64,000 bases of DNA from CBDCDJ01 sp965215355 (GTDB taxonomy: Bacteria > Deinococcota > Deinococci > Deinococcales > Trueperaceae): positions 2,852,001 to 2,916,000 of the forward strand of contig CBDCDJ010000007.1 of the NCBI GenBank assembly GCA_965215355.1. The letters run 5' to 3'. Position 1 is the first letter of the stretch; each line of letters starts with the position of its first letter. A program made the position numbers and the translations under genes. The notes under the pieces are model-generated. The model saw nothing but the letters and a program-made list of their open reading frames with translations. It did no database searches and was not told the origin of the DNA. Positions 35,610 through 44,381 of this stretch are shown piece by piece.

Positions 35610-37088
35610 CTACGAGCTGCCGGCCTGTTTTTTTGCGACCGGGGTGGACCGGGCGGGGGTCGGTTCGGACTCGCGAGAACGCCAGCGGTGGCTGAGATAA
35701 GCCCAGGCCTCGCGCGGCAAGTTGGGCAGCGTCTCGAAGGTGTAGTTCGAGGCGGCTTTCTTGACGGCCTCGGACAGGGTCGGGTACGGGAAGACGTGAC
35801 CGGAGAGTTTAAACATCGTCACGCGGTTGTTTACCGCGTGGGTGAGGAGCGGAATCATCTCGGAGGCGGTGTGGGCGACGACCGTCGCCGACAGCACCCG
35901 GCCGGTGAGCCGCAGCGCGTGAACCAGCACGAAACCGTCCTCCGGGCCGAAAAACTGCGTGTAACCCCGGTCGGTGTCTTTGAGGTCGACGCGGTAGGTT
36001 TTGACGAGGCTGGGATGAAACCGCTTCCTCAACTCGGCCAGCGTCGGGCCGACCTGCGAAACCTCAGGACTGGTAAACGTCGCGCTCGGGTAAACGGGCT
36101 CCTCGCCGACCGGCAGGTAGGGAAAAGCGAGCTTCTGGACCAGACGGCGGCCCTCGGCGTTGGCGGAATGGGTGAAAGCCGAGTTCGGGTTGACGTCACC
36201 GACGGCGTAGACGCTTTTTACCGCGGTCCGGCCCCAGGCGTTGACGGGCAAACCCCGTTTGGTCGCCTGCAAGCCCACCTTGTCCAAACCCAGCTCGAGC
36301 TGCGGTTTGCGCCCGACGGCGAGCAGGACTTTGTCGACGCCCTCGAGCCGCACCTCGCGGCCCTCCTGGTCCAAAAACAGCGTGCCCGTCGCGTCGTCAA
36401 AACGTGAGCCCTTGGCTTTGAGGTAAACGTCCACACCCAAGGCGTCGAAGCGCTGGCTGATGAGTTCGGAGACTTCGGGCTCGAGCGGGCTCAGCACGCG
36501 CTCGGCTAAGTCGACCACGCTCACCCTGCTGCCGAGCTTGTGAAACGCGAACGCCATCTCGCAGCCGATAATGCCGCCGCCGACGATGACGAGGTGCTCG
36601 GGCAAGTTCTCAAGGTCGAACAGGCTCTCGTTGGTGAGCGTTTTTTCCTCCGGCAGGCCCTCCAAGGGAATCCGCACCGGCACCGAGCCGGTGGCGATGA
36701 CGATGTGGCGCGCCCGCACGGTCTCGGTGCCGCCGTCGTCCAGCGCGACGGCAAGCGTGTTGGCGTCCTCAAACCTCGCCTCGCCCTCGAAAAAGCTGAC
36801 GTGCTCCATCCCCTTAACCCACTCGGTTTCTTCAATGCGCAGCTCGTCGCGGTGCTCGCGCACTTTCGCCAAAATCTCGGCGGGGCTCACGCCCTGGGCG
36901 TGGTTCGCCAGGTGAATAAGCGTTTTCGAGGGCACGCAGCCCACGTTGGTGCAGTCGCCGCCGACGTACTTTTTCTCGACGAGGGCGACCTTTTTGCCCA
37001 AACCCGCCAGACCCACCGCGACGGTCAAGCCGCCCGAGCCCGCGCCAATGACGGCGGTATGAAACTCGCCCACATGAAACTCACGCAT
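35610..37088 (-). CDS. Pyridine nucleotide-disulfide oxidoreductase (dihydrolipoamide dehydrogenase/MerA-like)
   Basis: 492 aa from ATG 37086-37088 (GGAGG upstream; the frame is open 8 codons further). FAD fold GAGSGG at 15-20, redox-active disulfide GGDCTNVGCVPSK with C46 and C51, NAD motif IVGGGIIGCEMAFAF, second FAD motif GDVNP, and a dimer interface ending HVFPYPTLSEAV with the active His and Glu. The N-terminal HMA domain and C-terminal CC pair of true mercuric reductases are missing, so a dihydrolipoamide-like or unknown disulfide reductase is more likely. It overlaps the TVP38 gene by 8 bp. Confidence 0.85.
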   Translation of the reverse strand: MREFHVGEFHTAVIGAGSGGLTVAVGLAGLGKKVALVEKKYVGGDCTNVGCVPSKTLIHLANHAQGVSPAEILAKVREHRDELRIEETEWVKGMEHVSFFEGEARFEDANTLAVALDDGGTETVRARHIVIATGSVPVRIPLEGLPEEKTLTNESLFDLENLPEHLVIVGGGIIGCEMAFAFHKLGSRVSVVDLAERVLSPLEPEVSELISQRFDALGVDVYLKAKGSRFDDATGTLFLDQEGREVRLEGVDKVLLAVGRKPQLELGLDKVGLQATKRGLPVNAWGRTAVKSVYAVGDVNPNSAFTHSANAEGRRLVQKLAFPYLPVGEEPVYPSATFTSPEVSQVGPTLAELRKRFHPSLVKTYRVDLKDTDRGYTQFFGPEDGFVLVHALRLTGRVLSATVVAHTASEMIPLLTHAVNNRVTMFKLSGHVFPYPTLSEAVKKAASNYTFETLPNLPREAWAYLSHRWRSRESEPTPARSTPVAKKQAGSS

Positions 37089-37806
37089 CTTTACCTCCTT
37101 TGTTTTGCTCATGACGTTTGACGAGTCTCGAGACGCCCAAACTCACCACGAAGATTCCGACCGAGGCCGCCAGCACGCGCGGGTCGAAGCTCGGCCTGCC
37201 GCCCTCCAGACCCGCCGACGCGCCCAGCAGAACCACCGAAATCGTCCCCGGCAAGGCGCCGAGCGCGGTCGCCAAGATGAACGCGCCGTAGTTGATTTTC
37301 AAGAAACCCGCCAGGTAAGTCACCAGGTCGTAGGGCAGAAAGATGAGCCGCATGACGAACACGGTCTCGAAGCTGTTGTCGCGCATCCGCTCGACGTACT
37401 TGCCGACGCCCTTGGCGTCTTTGTCGATGTTCATGTCCCCGCCGAAGGTGCGCCCCAGGAAGTAGGCTAAGCTCGAGCCCAGGTTCGCCCCCACCACCGT
37501 ATAAACCACGCCCCATACCGGCCCGAACAGCGCGCCCGCGGCGAGGGTCAGCAGCACCGACGAGAACAGTACGAACGGCCTGACGATGTAAAGTCCGACG
37601 AAGATGAATGGCCCCCAACGGTTCTCGGCCAAACCCAGCAGCGGGCGCAGCGCTTCGACCGAGAAGGGCGACACGCCGCGGCTCGAGGTATAAACAAGGT
37701 ACGCCCCCACCAGCAGCAGCCAAAACAGGACTGCCAGCACCTTTTGCCAGTGCTTGTGCCAAAAAGAGGCGTTCGCCTTGTCGGCGGTTGCGGCGGAAGT
37801 TTCCAC
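37081..37806 (-). CDS. TVP38/TMEM64 (DedA-like) membrane protein
   Basis: 241 aa with about six hydrophobic segments. The SNARE-associated/DedA core is AAGALFGPVWGVVYTVVGANLGSSLAYFLGRTFGGD. RLIFLPYDLVTYLAGFLKINYGAFILATALGALPGTI follows, with the conserved Arg and Pro of the family. Members act as lipid scramblases or transport membrane lipids. It is co-transcribed with the flavin reductase, a pairing common in other bacteria. Confidence 0.88.
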   Translation of the reverse strand: METSAATADKANASFWHKHWQKVLAVLFWLLLVGAYLVYTSSRGVSPFSVEALRPLLGLAENRWGPFIFVGLYIVRPFVLFSSVLLTLAAGALFGPVWGVVYTVVGANLGSSLAYFLGRTFGGDMNIDKDAKGVGKYVERMRDNSFETVFVMRLIFLPYDLVTYLAGFLKINYGAFILATALGALPGTISVVLLGASAGLEGGRPSFDPRVLAASVGIFVVSLGVSRLVKRHEQNKGGKDA

Positions 37807-37837
37807 AAGGCTCCTTATCGAGGGGGCGTTAGTGCTT

Positions 37838-38443
37838 CTAAAGATGACGGCGTGCCCACGCGAGCCGCTGCAACACCGTGACGGCGACGAGCACGCTCAT
37901 CGTCCAGAAGAGAAAGGTCAGGGCGCCCGGGAACAGCAAAAACAAACTGTAAAACACCACCGTCTCCGCCCCCTCGACGAGCCCGGAGGGCATGGTGACG
38001 CTCGTCGCCTCGCCGCGCGCGGCAGCGCCCCGGTGGCGTTTCTCGAGCAGCGCCGACAGGTACATCCACGAGCCCGCGTTGAGGTAGTAAGTGCCGAGCA
38101 GCGCCACGAGCGCCAGCGAGGTGCCGGGGCCGCCGTAACCGTAGCTCAGGCCGATGGGCACGGCGGCGTAGACCGTCAAATCGGCCAGGATGTCGAAGTA
38201 ACCGCCCAGGTCGCTCTGCCGCTCGAAGACGCGCGCCAACTCGCCGTCGAGGCCGTCGAGCAGGCGGTTGAGCAGCCAAAAAACTAAGGCGAGCCCGCTT
38301 TGTCCGACCAGCGCCGCGAGCGCGCACAGCAAACCCGCCCCGAGGCCCAGCACCGTCAGGGTGGTCGGGGAGACGCCGTTCAGGCGCTTTGCTACGGGCT
38401 CGAGCAACTTTCGTTTGGGAACTCTCAAAGCTTTGTCGACCAT
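37838..38443 (-). CDS. CDP-alcohol phosphatidyltransferase
   Basis: 201 aa from ATG 38441-38443 (the frame is open to 38503). The signature DGELARVFERQSDLGGYFDILAD fits DG-x2-AR-x8-G-x3-D-x3-D exactly, with all three catalytic Asp present. Six membrane spans follow. Enzymes of this family transfer a phosphatidyl group from CDP-diacylglycerol to an alcohol such as glycerol phosphate, serine or inositol; the acceptor cannot be told from sequence. It ends 32 bp before the TVP38 gene in the same direction. Confidence 0.88.
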   Translation of the reverse strand: MVDKALRVPKRKLLEPVAKRLNGVSPTTLTVLGLGAGLLCALAALVGQSGLALVFWLLNRLLDGLDGELARVFERQSDLGGYFDILADLTVYAAVPIGLSYGYGGPGTSLALVALLGTYYLNAGSWMYLSALLEKRHRGAAARGEATSVTMPSGLVEGAETVVFYSLFLLFPGALTFLFWTMSVLVAVTVLQRLAWARRHL

Positions 38444-38620
38444 AAGTGCGGCGGGCTTCCTCTCTCTACCTCGCCACTGTACCCTTGATTGCCGAATCAC
38501 CATTCGTTACCTCTCACGCCCCGACACGATAGAAAGTTTGCGGGGGTGACACCGTCAACTGTTGTACGAGGGCGACCAAAACCCAAAGAACGTTGGACAT
38601 CCGTAAACCAGCCGCCTTTG

Positions 38621-38640
38621 TATAATCAGTTGTAAGGAGA
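38621..38640 (+). promoter_or_regulatory. Promoter -10 and ribosome binding site of second CRP/FNR gene
   Basis: Consensus TATAAT at 38621-38626 and AAGGAGA at 38634-38640, six nt before the ATG at 38646. No good -35 lies 17 nt upstream (CATCCG), which would suit an activator-dependent promoter. Confidence 0.65.
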
Positions 38641-38645
38641 GGTTT

Positions 38646-39326
38646 ATGGTCAAGCCCTGGTACGTCAAGGACACCGCCTTCGCCCAGCGGGTCAGCGCAG
38701 AGGACATGGCGGTGTTCAGGCGGGTGTGTCCGGACAAGCGTTTCAAAAAGGGCGACACCGTCTTTTTTGCCGGCGACCCCGCGACGAGCTTGCACGTGCT
38801 GGCGCAGGGCCAGGTCAAGCTCGTCACGCTGAGCGCGGGCGGCAGCGAGCGGATTCTGGCGATTCTCGGCCCCAACGACCTGTTCGGCGAGGCGTTCTTG
38901 TCGGAGAACGCCCACTACCGCGTCGACGCGGTCGCGCTGACCGACGCCGTGACCTGCCCGGTCAGCCGCGGGCAGTTTACCGAGATGGCTTTGAAAGCCC
39001 CGACCTTCGTCCTTACCTTCGCCGAGATTCTGGCGTCCCACCTGTTCGACTGCCGCGAACAGCTCAGTTCGTCCTACGCGCCCGTGCGAGCCAGGGTCGC
39101 CAAGGTGCTCTTAGAGCAGGCCGACCGCTTCGGCGTGGCCGAGGGCGACGGTTGGGTCCACCTGTCGACCGAACTCAAACACGAAGAACTCGCCGCGATG
39201 ATCACCGCCACCCGCGTCTCGGTGTCGATGGCGATGGCCGAACTGCGTGACGAAGGCTTGGTGGAGGGCACCCGCGGCGAGTACCGTTTGAACGCTCGAG
39301 CGCTCGCGCAGGGCCTCGAGCTGTGA
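38646..39326 (+). CDS. CRP/FNR-family regulator, non-canonical ligand site
   Basis: This 226-aa protein has an N-terminal cNMP-like roll (RFKKGDTVFFAGDPATSLHVLAQGQVKLV) and a C-terminal winged HTH (LSTELKHEELAAMITATRVSVSMAMAELRDEGLV). In the phosphate-binding cassette the family's R-S/T-A is replaced by R-V-D-A (FGEAFLSENAHYRVDA, about 80-95), so cAMP binding is doubtful. No N-terminal Cys cluster of FNR is present. It is probably an environment or ligand sensor. It diverges from the CDP-alcohol phosphotransferase operon. Confidence 0.85.
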   Translation: MVKPWYVKDTAFAQRVSAEDMAVFRRVCPDKRFKKGDTVFFAGDPATSLHVLAQGQVKLVTLSAGGSERILAILGPNDLFGEAFLSENAHYRVDAVALTDAVTCPVSRGQFTEMALKAPTFVLTFAEILASHLFDCREQLSSSYAPVRARVAKVLLEQADRFGVAEGDGWVHLSTELKHEELAAMITATRVSVSMAMAELRDEGLVEGTRGEYRLNARALAQGLEL

Positions 39327-39397
39327 ACGCCGTCTCGCGGCCCAAAACTTACGCTCCCCGACCCGACGCCCGCGCGACGCGGGCACCAGCGCCGAGG

Positions 39398-40462
39398 TCA
39401 CACGGCGGGTACGCCCGCCGACAGGTACGCTTCCAGCTCCTGCGCCCGCCGCGCGGCCGTGTGCTTACGCAGCACCCGTGAGCGCGCCCTCGCCCCCACC
39501 TCACGCCGCTCGGCTTCGGGCATGGCGAGGTAGCGCAAAGTGTCCTCGGGCGTTTCAGCGAGCAAAATCTCCTCGTCGGGCGTAAAAAAGGTCTCGAGCC
39601 CCGGCCACGAGTCGCTGATAATCGGCACCCCGCAGGCCGCCGCCTCGAACAGGCGCACGCTCGGGGCGTAGCCGGCCCGCACCATGTCGGCGCGGGTAAT
39701 GTTGAGCGTAAAGCGCTGCGCGTTGTAAAAGCCGCGGTGCTCGGCGGGCGGCAGGTGCTCGGTATGGGCCACGTTGTCGGGCCAGATAATACCGTCGGGA
39801 TACTGTGACCCGGCCACGACGAAGCGCCGGTGTGGACGCCGCCGGGCGGGCTCGAGCAGCAACCTCTCCAGCGGCGGTTGCCGGTCCTCGCTGTAGGTGC
39901 CGAGGTAGCCCAGGTCCCACTGCTGCGGAACCTCTTCGGGGTAGTAAAGCGCCGGGTCGACCGAGCAGTAGAGCGGCCTGGCGCAGGGCGAGCCGTACTC
40001 CCGCTCCAACCGCTCCAAAGTGGGGCCGCCGGTAAACGACAAGTAGAGGTCGTAGCGCTTCACCAGGTCGGGCGACAGGTATTCGTAGTCGCCGCGCGCG
40101 AGCTTGGCGAGCGTGACCGGCGTGTCGATGTCGTAAAAGGCGCTGAGGCCTGAAGCGTCCTGCGTGACGTAACGACCTACCTCGACCCCGTCCGGCACGT
40201 ACGAGCCGACGATGACGGCGTCAGCTTGTTCGAGGTCGCGGCCGAAGCGTGCTTTCAAGTCGGCCACGCTCTCGTACAACTCGGTGCGGCCGTAGGGCGG
40301 CGCGGGCAAGTCGCGGTGCGCGGCGTACCACTCCACGTCGCGCTCCAAAAACAGCACCCGGTGCCCGCGCTTAACGAGTTCACGCACCAAACCCCGGTAG
40401 GTCGTGGCGTGGCCGTTGCCCCAGGAGGAGGTGATGGACAAGCCGAGGATAACGAGCTTCAC
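39398..40462 (-). CDS. CgeB-like glycosyltransferase (cluster member 1)
   Basis: 354 aa, last gene of the eight-gene carbohydrate operon. Its GTG start overlaps the stop codon of the preceding paralogue (GTGA). The N-terminus, SITSSWGNGHATTYRGLVRELVKRGHRVLFLERD, is shared with the two paralogues. The C-terminal GT-B domain has GYAPSVRLFEAAACGVPIISDSWPGLETFFTPDEEILLA, the CgeB/GT1_2 donor-binding signature. The nucleotide-sugar donor and acceptor are unknown. Confidence 0.8.
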   Translation of the reverse strand: MKLVILGLSITSSWGNGHATTYRGLVRELVKRGHRVLFLERDVEWYAAHRDLPAPPYGRTELYESVADLKARFGRDLEQADAVIVGSYVPDGVEVGRYVTQDASGLSAFYDIDTPVTLAKLARGDYEYLSPDLVKRYDLYLSFTGGPTLERLEREYGSPCARPLYCSVDPALYYPEEVPQQWDLGYLGTYSEDRQPPLERLLLEPARRRPHRRFVVAGSQYPDGIIWPDNVAHTEHLPPAEHRGFYNAQRFTLNITRADMVRAGYAPSVRLFEAAACGVPIISDSWPGLETFFTPDEEILLAETPEDTLRYLAMPEAERREVGARARSRVLRKHTAARRAQELEAYLSAGVPAV

Positions 40463-41553
40463 AAAGTTACCCGCTCATCCTGCGTGGCGTCCAGGACAGC
40501 CTCGAGCTTTGCGGCGCGGTGGGCGTAGGTGTGTTCGAAAAGCAGCCGCGCCCGCGCCCGTTCACCGATTTTTCTGGCCTCGTCCACAGTCAGCCGCTGC
40601 AAATGTTCCGCGACCTCCGCGCCGTCGTGAGCGACTAAGACTTCACGGCCGGGCTCGAGAAACAGCTCGATGCCCTCCCAGGCGTCGGTGATGAGGCAAG
40701 CGCCCGCGCCCGCCGCCTCGAACACGCGGGTCGCGGGCGAAAAGCCGTAGCGTGCCATGCTCTCGCGGCTGATGTTGAGGACAGCTTTCGGTGTGCAATT
40801 AAAGGCGTTGTGGTCGCTCGTGTAGACGTGGCCCAGGTAGCGGACGTTGTCCGGCATGGGCTTGTCACCCCAGCCGCTGCCGCCGAGGAGAAAAGATTCG
40901 TCGGGCAGAGTTGCAGCCGCCTCCAAGAAAAACTGCTCCACCCGCGCCTCCCGGTCGGGCAGGCGGTTGCCCAGGAAGCCGAGCGTGCCTGCAAAGGTCG
41001 GCTTCGGCGGCACCGGGTGGTGAGTGGTAGGGTCGAGGGCGTTGTAAACCGGCACGCAGCGGCGCGCACGAAGCGCTTCGTAGGCGTTCACCACCGGCGC
41101 ACCGCCGCCGTAGGTCAGCACCAGGTCGTAACGCGAAATCAGTGACCGGAACGGGTCGGCCGGGTCCGAGTTGACGCGGTCGAGTGTTGCGGGGGCGTCC
41201 ACGTCCCAAAAGGCGACCATCGTGGCGGGCGTTTGCAACTCGAGCACCCCCGCCTCGAGCACCTCATCGAACACGCCCACGCCGCTCGCCTTAATAACTA
41301 AATCGGCACCTTTAGCCCGCTCGAGCATCCTATAAACCGCTGCTTCACTCGCCTCGTAGACTACGACCTCCGCCCAGTCCGGGTCGGGCAGGTCGCGGTG
41401 CTGTTGTCTCTCGAAAGCGTCGGGCTCGAAAAAGGTCACGCGGTGCCCACGCTCGTGCAGGGCGCGGATAATGCCCCGGTAGTAGGTCGCCGCGCCGTTC
41501 CAATAGGCCGAAACGAGGCTCGAGCCGAAAAAAGCTATGTCGAGACTCCTCAC
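40459..41553 (-). CDS. CgeB-like glycosyltransferase (cluster member 2)
   Basis: 364 aa from GTG 41551-41553 with GAGGAGG upstream; the frame is open 14 codons more. It has the same architecture as the neighbour, with FGSSLVSAYWNGAATYYRGIIRALHERGHRVTFFE at the N-terminus and YGFSPATRVFEAAGAGACLITDAWEGIELFLEPGREVLVA at the C-terminus. It overlaps both neighbours by 4 bp. It may act after or together with the other two paralogues in building one oligosaccharide or glycoside. Confidence 0.8.
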   Translation of the reverse strand: MRSLDIAFFGSSLVSAYWNGAATYYRGIIRALHERGHRVTFFEPDAFERQQHRDLPDPDWAEVVVYEASEAAVYRMLERAKGADLVIKASGVGVFDEVLEAGVLELQTPATMVAFWDVDAPATLDRVNSDPADPFRSLISRYDLVLTYGGGAPVVNAYEALRARRCVPVYNALDPTTHHPVPPKPTFAGTLGFLGNRLPDREARVEQFFLEAAATLPDESFLLGGSGWGDKPMPDNVRYLGHVYTSDHNAFNCTPKAVLNISRESMARYGFSPATRVFEAAGAGACLITDAWEGIELFLEPGREVLVAHDGAEVAEHLQRLTVDEARKIGERARARLLFEHTYAHRAAKLEAVLDATQDERVTL

Positions 41554-42665
41554 GCCGCCCTCCTCAAATCGGTGTCGACGCCGAGTTCCCGGCAAATGCC
41601 TAAAAGTTCATCGACCCGGTGCGCGCAGGTGTGGCGGGCGAGAATCGTCGCGCGGCCGTGCTCGGTGAGGGCTCGAGCCAGCGCATCGTCTTCCAAAATC
41701 GCGCGCAGGTGCCGTTTCATCTCGTCACCGTCCGCAGCGACCAAAAAGTCCTCACCGGGCGTGAACAAACCTTCGGCGTCGTCCCAAGGGCTCGAGACGA
41801 GCGGGATGCCGCAGGCGAGTGCCTCGAAGGGGCGGATGGTGGGGATGCCGGGCAGCGAGCGTGTATAAGGCCCGCGCGGCACGTGGACGGTGACGCGGTA
41901 GCGGGCGAAAGTTTGCGGCGCGCAGGTGTTGGGCAACCAGCCGCCGTAGCTCATGCCGGCGTCTTTGAGCGCCGCTTTCGCCTCATCGGGATAGCGGACG
42001 CCGTAGACGCGGGCTTTCAGGCCCAAGGCTTTGACGGGCTCGAGCAAAAACTCGTGCAACTCGGCGCTGCGCTCCTCGTCGCCCCAGTTGCCAATCCAAA
42101 CTAAGTCACCCTCAGAGGGTTCACCCTCGATAGGATGAAACACGTGCGTGTCGGCTGCCTCGTGCCAGGTCCAGGCTCGGGGTGCCCAGCCCTTCTCTAA
42201 GTAAAGCGCGCGCAGAATCTCGCCAAAGGCGAGCACGCCGTCGTAGTGTTCCAAATCGTAAGCCGCCATGCTCTCGGGCGCGGTCACCGCGCGGTGGTGG
42301 GTGTCGTGAAAGAGCAGGCGGTAGTGCGGGTTGTCGGCCCGGTGCGCCCCGACGCGCGCCACGAGGTCGGGGTCGTTCCACTCGTGGACGAGGACTATTT
42401 CGGCGTCGGCGAGTTCTTTCTCGAGGTCGAGCGTTTCCAAGTCGTAGCGAACGCTCTCGAGGCGCGGGTAGGTGCGGTGAAAATCGTCCAACGCCGCCGC
42501 GCCGTGCTCGAGCAGCAAGTTTTGCAAGCTCCAGGCGTCTCGAGGTTCGTAGACGCAGACCTCGGCCCCGCGGCGCAACAGTTCGCTCGCCACGCCGCGC
42601 AGAAAGTGGGCGTTGCCGTGGTTCCAGTCCGACAGCAGCGAGTGGTAAAAGAGGGCGACCTTCAT
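41550..42665 (-). CDS. CgeB-like glycosyltransferase (cluster member 3)
   Basis: 371 aa from ATG 42663-42665, one base after the TAA of the flavodoxin-like gene, so translation is coupled. The N-terminus FYHSLLSDWNHGNAHFLRGVASELLRRGAEVCVYEPRDAWS matches the paralogues. The C-terminus holds RPFEALACGIPLVSSPWDDAEGLFTPGEDFLVA. An upstream open frame to 42914 overlaps the neighbour and is not used. Confidence 0.8.
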   Translation of the reverse strand: MKVALFYHSLLSDWNHGNAHFLRGVASELLRRGAEVCVYEPRDAWSLQNLLLEHGAAALDDFHRTYPRLESVRYDLETLDLEKELADAEIVLVHEWNDPDLVARVGAHRADNPHYRLLFHDTHHRAVTAPESMAAYDLEHYDGVLAFGEILRALYLEKGWAPRAWTWHEAADTHVFHPIEGEPSEGDLVWIGNWGDEERSAELHEFLLEPVKALGLKARVYGVRYPDEAKAALKDAGMSYGGWLPNTCAPQTFARYRVTVHVPRGPYTRSLPGIPTIRPFEALACGIPLVSSPWDDAEGLFTPGEDFLVAADGDEMKRHLRAILEDDALARALTEHGRATILARHTCAHRVDELLGICRELGVDTDLRRAA

Positions 42666-42666
42666 C

Positions 42667-43266
42667 TTACGGGGCGGAGATGGGCTTCGCCGCGAGCGCT
42701 GAAGCGACGGCGACGAGGTTGGCGGCGGCGGTTCGGCCCGTCTTTTTCGACCAGTCGTGTTTGTAGTCGGTCTCGAGGTAGGACTCGCCCGGACCGGGAC
42801 CTTTGTTCCAGTAGGTCCAAGCTTGGCCCGGCACCGTGTAGCCGATGTCGACGAGCGCGCCGGCCAGCTCCGCGATGACGTGGTGAGCGCCGTCCTCGTT
42901 GCCGGTGACCACAAAGCCCGCCACGCGATTGTAGGCCACCGGGCGGCCCGCCTCGTCCTGCTCGGAAAGCATCGCGTCCATGCGCTCCAAAACGCGTTGA
43001 GCTACGCTTGAAGGATGACCGAGCCAGGTCGGGCTCGCCATGATGAGGATGTCCGCCCCGAGCAGTTTGTCGTGAACCGTGGGCCAGTCGTCGCCCTCGC
43101 CCTCGTCGCTCGATACGCCGGGTGAAATGTTTAGGTCGACCATTCGGACAAGCTCGGTTTCGACCCCGTGCTCCTCGAGGGTCTCTATCACGGTTTGGGC
43201 GAGGGCGGCGGTGTTCGAGGTTTCGGGCGAGCGTTTCAAGGTGCAGTTGAGGATGAGGGCTTTCAC
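42667..43266 (-). CDS. Flavodoxin-like NAD(P)H-dependent reductase
   Basis: 199 aa with the flavodoxin fold. The FMN phosphate loop NCTLKRSPETSNTA (about 7-20), MASPTWLGHPSSVAQRVLERMDAM and GNEDGAHHVIAELAGALVDIGYTVPGQAWTYWNKGPGPGESY bind flavin. It has the NADPH-dependent FMN reductase/iron-sulfur flavoprotein family layout without Cys for a cluster. The role in a glycosyltransferase operon is unclear. Location is cytoplasmic. Confidence 0.8.
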   Translation of the reverse strand: MKALILNCTLKRSPETSNTAALAQTVIETLEEHGVETELVRMVDLNISPGVSSDEGEGDDWPTVHDKLLGADILIMASPTWLGHPSSVAQRVLERMDAMLSEQDEAGRPVAYNRVAGFVVTGNEDGAHHVIAELAGALVDIGYTVPGQAWTYWNKGPGPGESYLETDYKHDWSKKTGRTAAANLVAVASALAAKPISAP

Positions 43267-43280
43267 GGTGTTCCTTTCAA

Positions 43281-44381
43281 TTAGGCCAAGGCGAAGGAGC
43301 GAGTCCGGTCTGCGAGGCTCGAGTAAACTTGCAAATAACCCGCCGCCATGCGTTCGGGCGTGTACTGAAGCGCCCGAACGCGCGCCTGCCGGGCGAACTC
43401 ATCGCGCAGGTCGGGCCGCCGAATCAGGCGCGACAGCGTGCGCTGCCAACCTTCCCGGTCGTCCGGCGCGACGAACAGGGCCGCGTCGCCCCAGACCTCG
43501 CGCAAACTCGGAATGTCGCCCAAAACGAGCGCGCAGCCCGACAGGGCGGCCTCGAGCACCGACAGTCCGAAGGGTTCGTAGCGCGCGGGCAGCGCGTAAA
43601 TCGAAGCTCGCCCTAGGCAGGCCGCCAGCGCCTTCGAGGGCAGGTGGCCGAGCACCTTCACGTTCTCAAAGCGCACCTCACTACCGTCGGGATGTGTGGC
43701 GTCGCCCGCTAGATAAACAGGCCACTCGAGCGCAGGTGCGACCTCCGCAAGCATGGCTAAGTTTTTCGCCTCGTCCCACAAGCGCCCCGCCGCCATGATG
43801 AAAGGCTCTTTCTCACGTAACGCGAAAAGAGCCGAATCGCGCCCGTTGGGGACGACGCGACTGCGTGGCAAGGGTCCGTAGTGGGTCTCGAGCGCGTCCA
43901 ACATCGCCCTCGTCGGGGCGACGACGACATCAGCAGCAGCCAGCCCGCCGCGCACCGCGTCGGCGTAGCGCCTCCAATCGCTCGGCACTGGCTCACCTTT
44001 CACCGCCGTCCACCACGACAGCACGCAGGAATGGCCCACCACGAGCGTCGGTGAGGACCAGGGCAGGGCGGCGTGCGCGTAGCCGTTCAAGTGGACGAGG
44101 TCGGGGCGAAACTGTCTTTCAAGCTCGAGCAGCCACGCCCCCGCTGCGTCCACGTCGTCCCAGGGAGAGGCCATCCACTCGAGCTTGTAGCCGCTCTCAA
44201 AAAGCGTGAGGTTCTCGAGACTGTCCGCCGTTTCTCTTTGGGCAGCACTCAGCCCCGCACCCATCGTCGCCAGCGCGACCGTGACGCCGTGCGGCTCGAG
44301 GGCGCGGACGAGGTCGAGCGCGTAGGTCCAGACGCCGCCCACGGTGTCGGCGGTCATCAGCACTTTTACAGGTTCATTCAC
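43281..44381 (-). CDS. GT4-family glycosyltransferase
   Basis: 366 aa, GT-B fold. It starts at GTG overlapping the stop codon of the alcohol dehydrogenase gene. N-terminal TADTVGGVWTYALDLVRALEPHGVTVALAT is the acceptor-side Gly-rich loop. C-terminal GRLWDEAKNLAMLAEV and YALPARYEPFGLSVLEAALSGCALVLGDIPSLREVWGDAALFVAPDD carry the E-x7-E donor site. It uses a nucleotide-activated sugar with retention. Donor unknown. Confidence 0.87.
   Translation of the reverse strand: MNEPVKVLMTADTVGGVWTYALDLVRALEPHGVTVALATMGAGLSAAQRETADSLENLTLFESGYKLEWMASPWDDVDAAGAWLLELERQFRPDLVHLNGYAHAALPWSSPTLVVGHSCVLSWWTAVKGEPVPSDWRRYADAVRGGLAAADVVVAPTRAMLDALETHYGPLPRSRVVPNGRDSALFALREKEPFIMAAGRLWDEAKNLAMLAEVAPALEWPVYLAGDATHPDGSEVRFENVKVLGHLPSKALAACLGRASIYALPARYEPFGLSVLEAALSGCALVLGDIPSLREVWGDAALFVAPDDREGWQRTLSRLIRRPDLRDEFARQARVRALQYTPERMAAGYLQVYSSLADRTRSFALA

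Noticed and set aside
35610..37088. Mercury resistance operon
   Set aside because: The reductase lacks the HMA domain and C-terminal Cys pair, and no merR, merT or merP is nearby.
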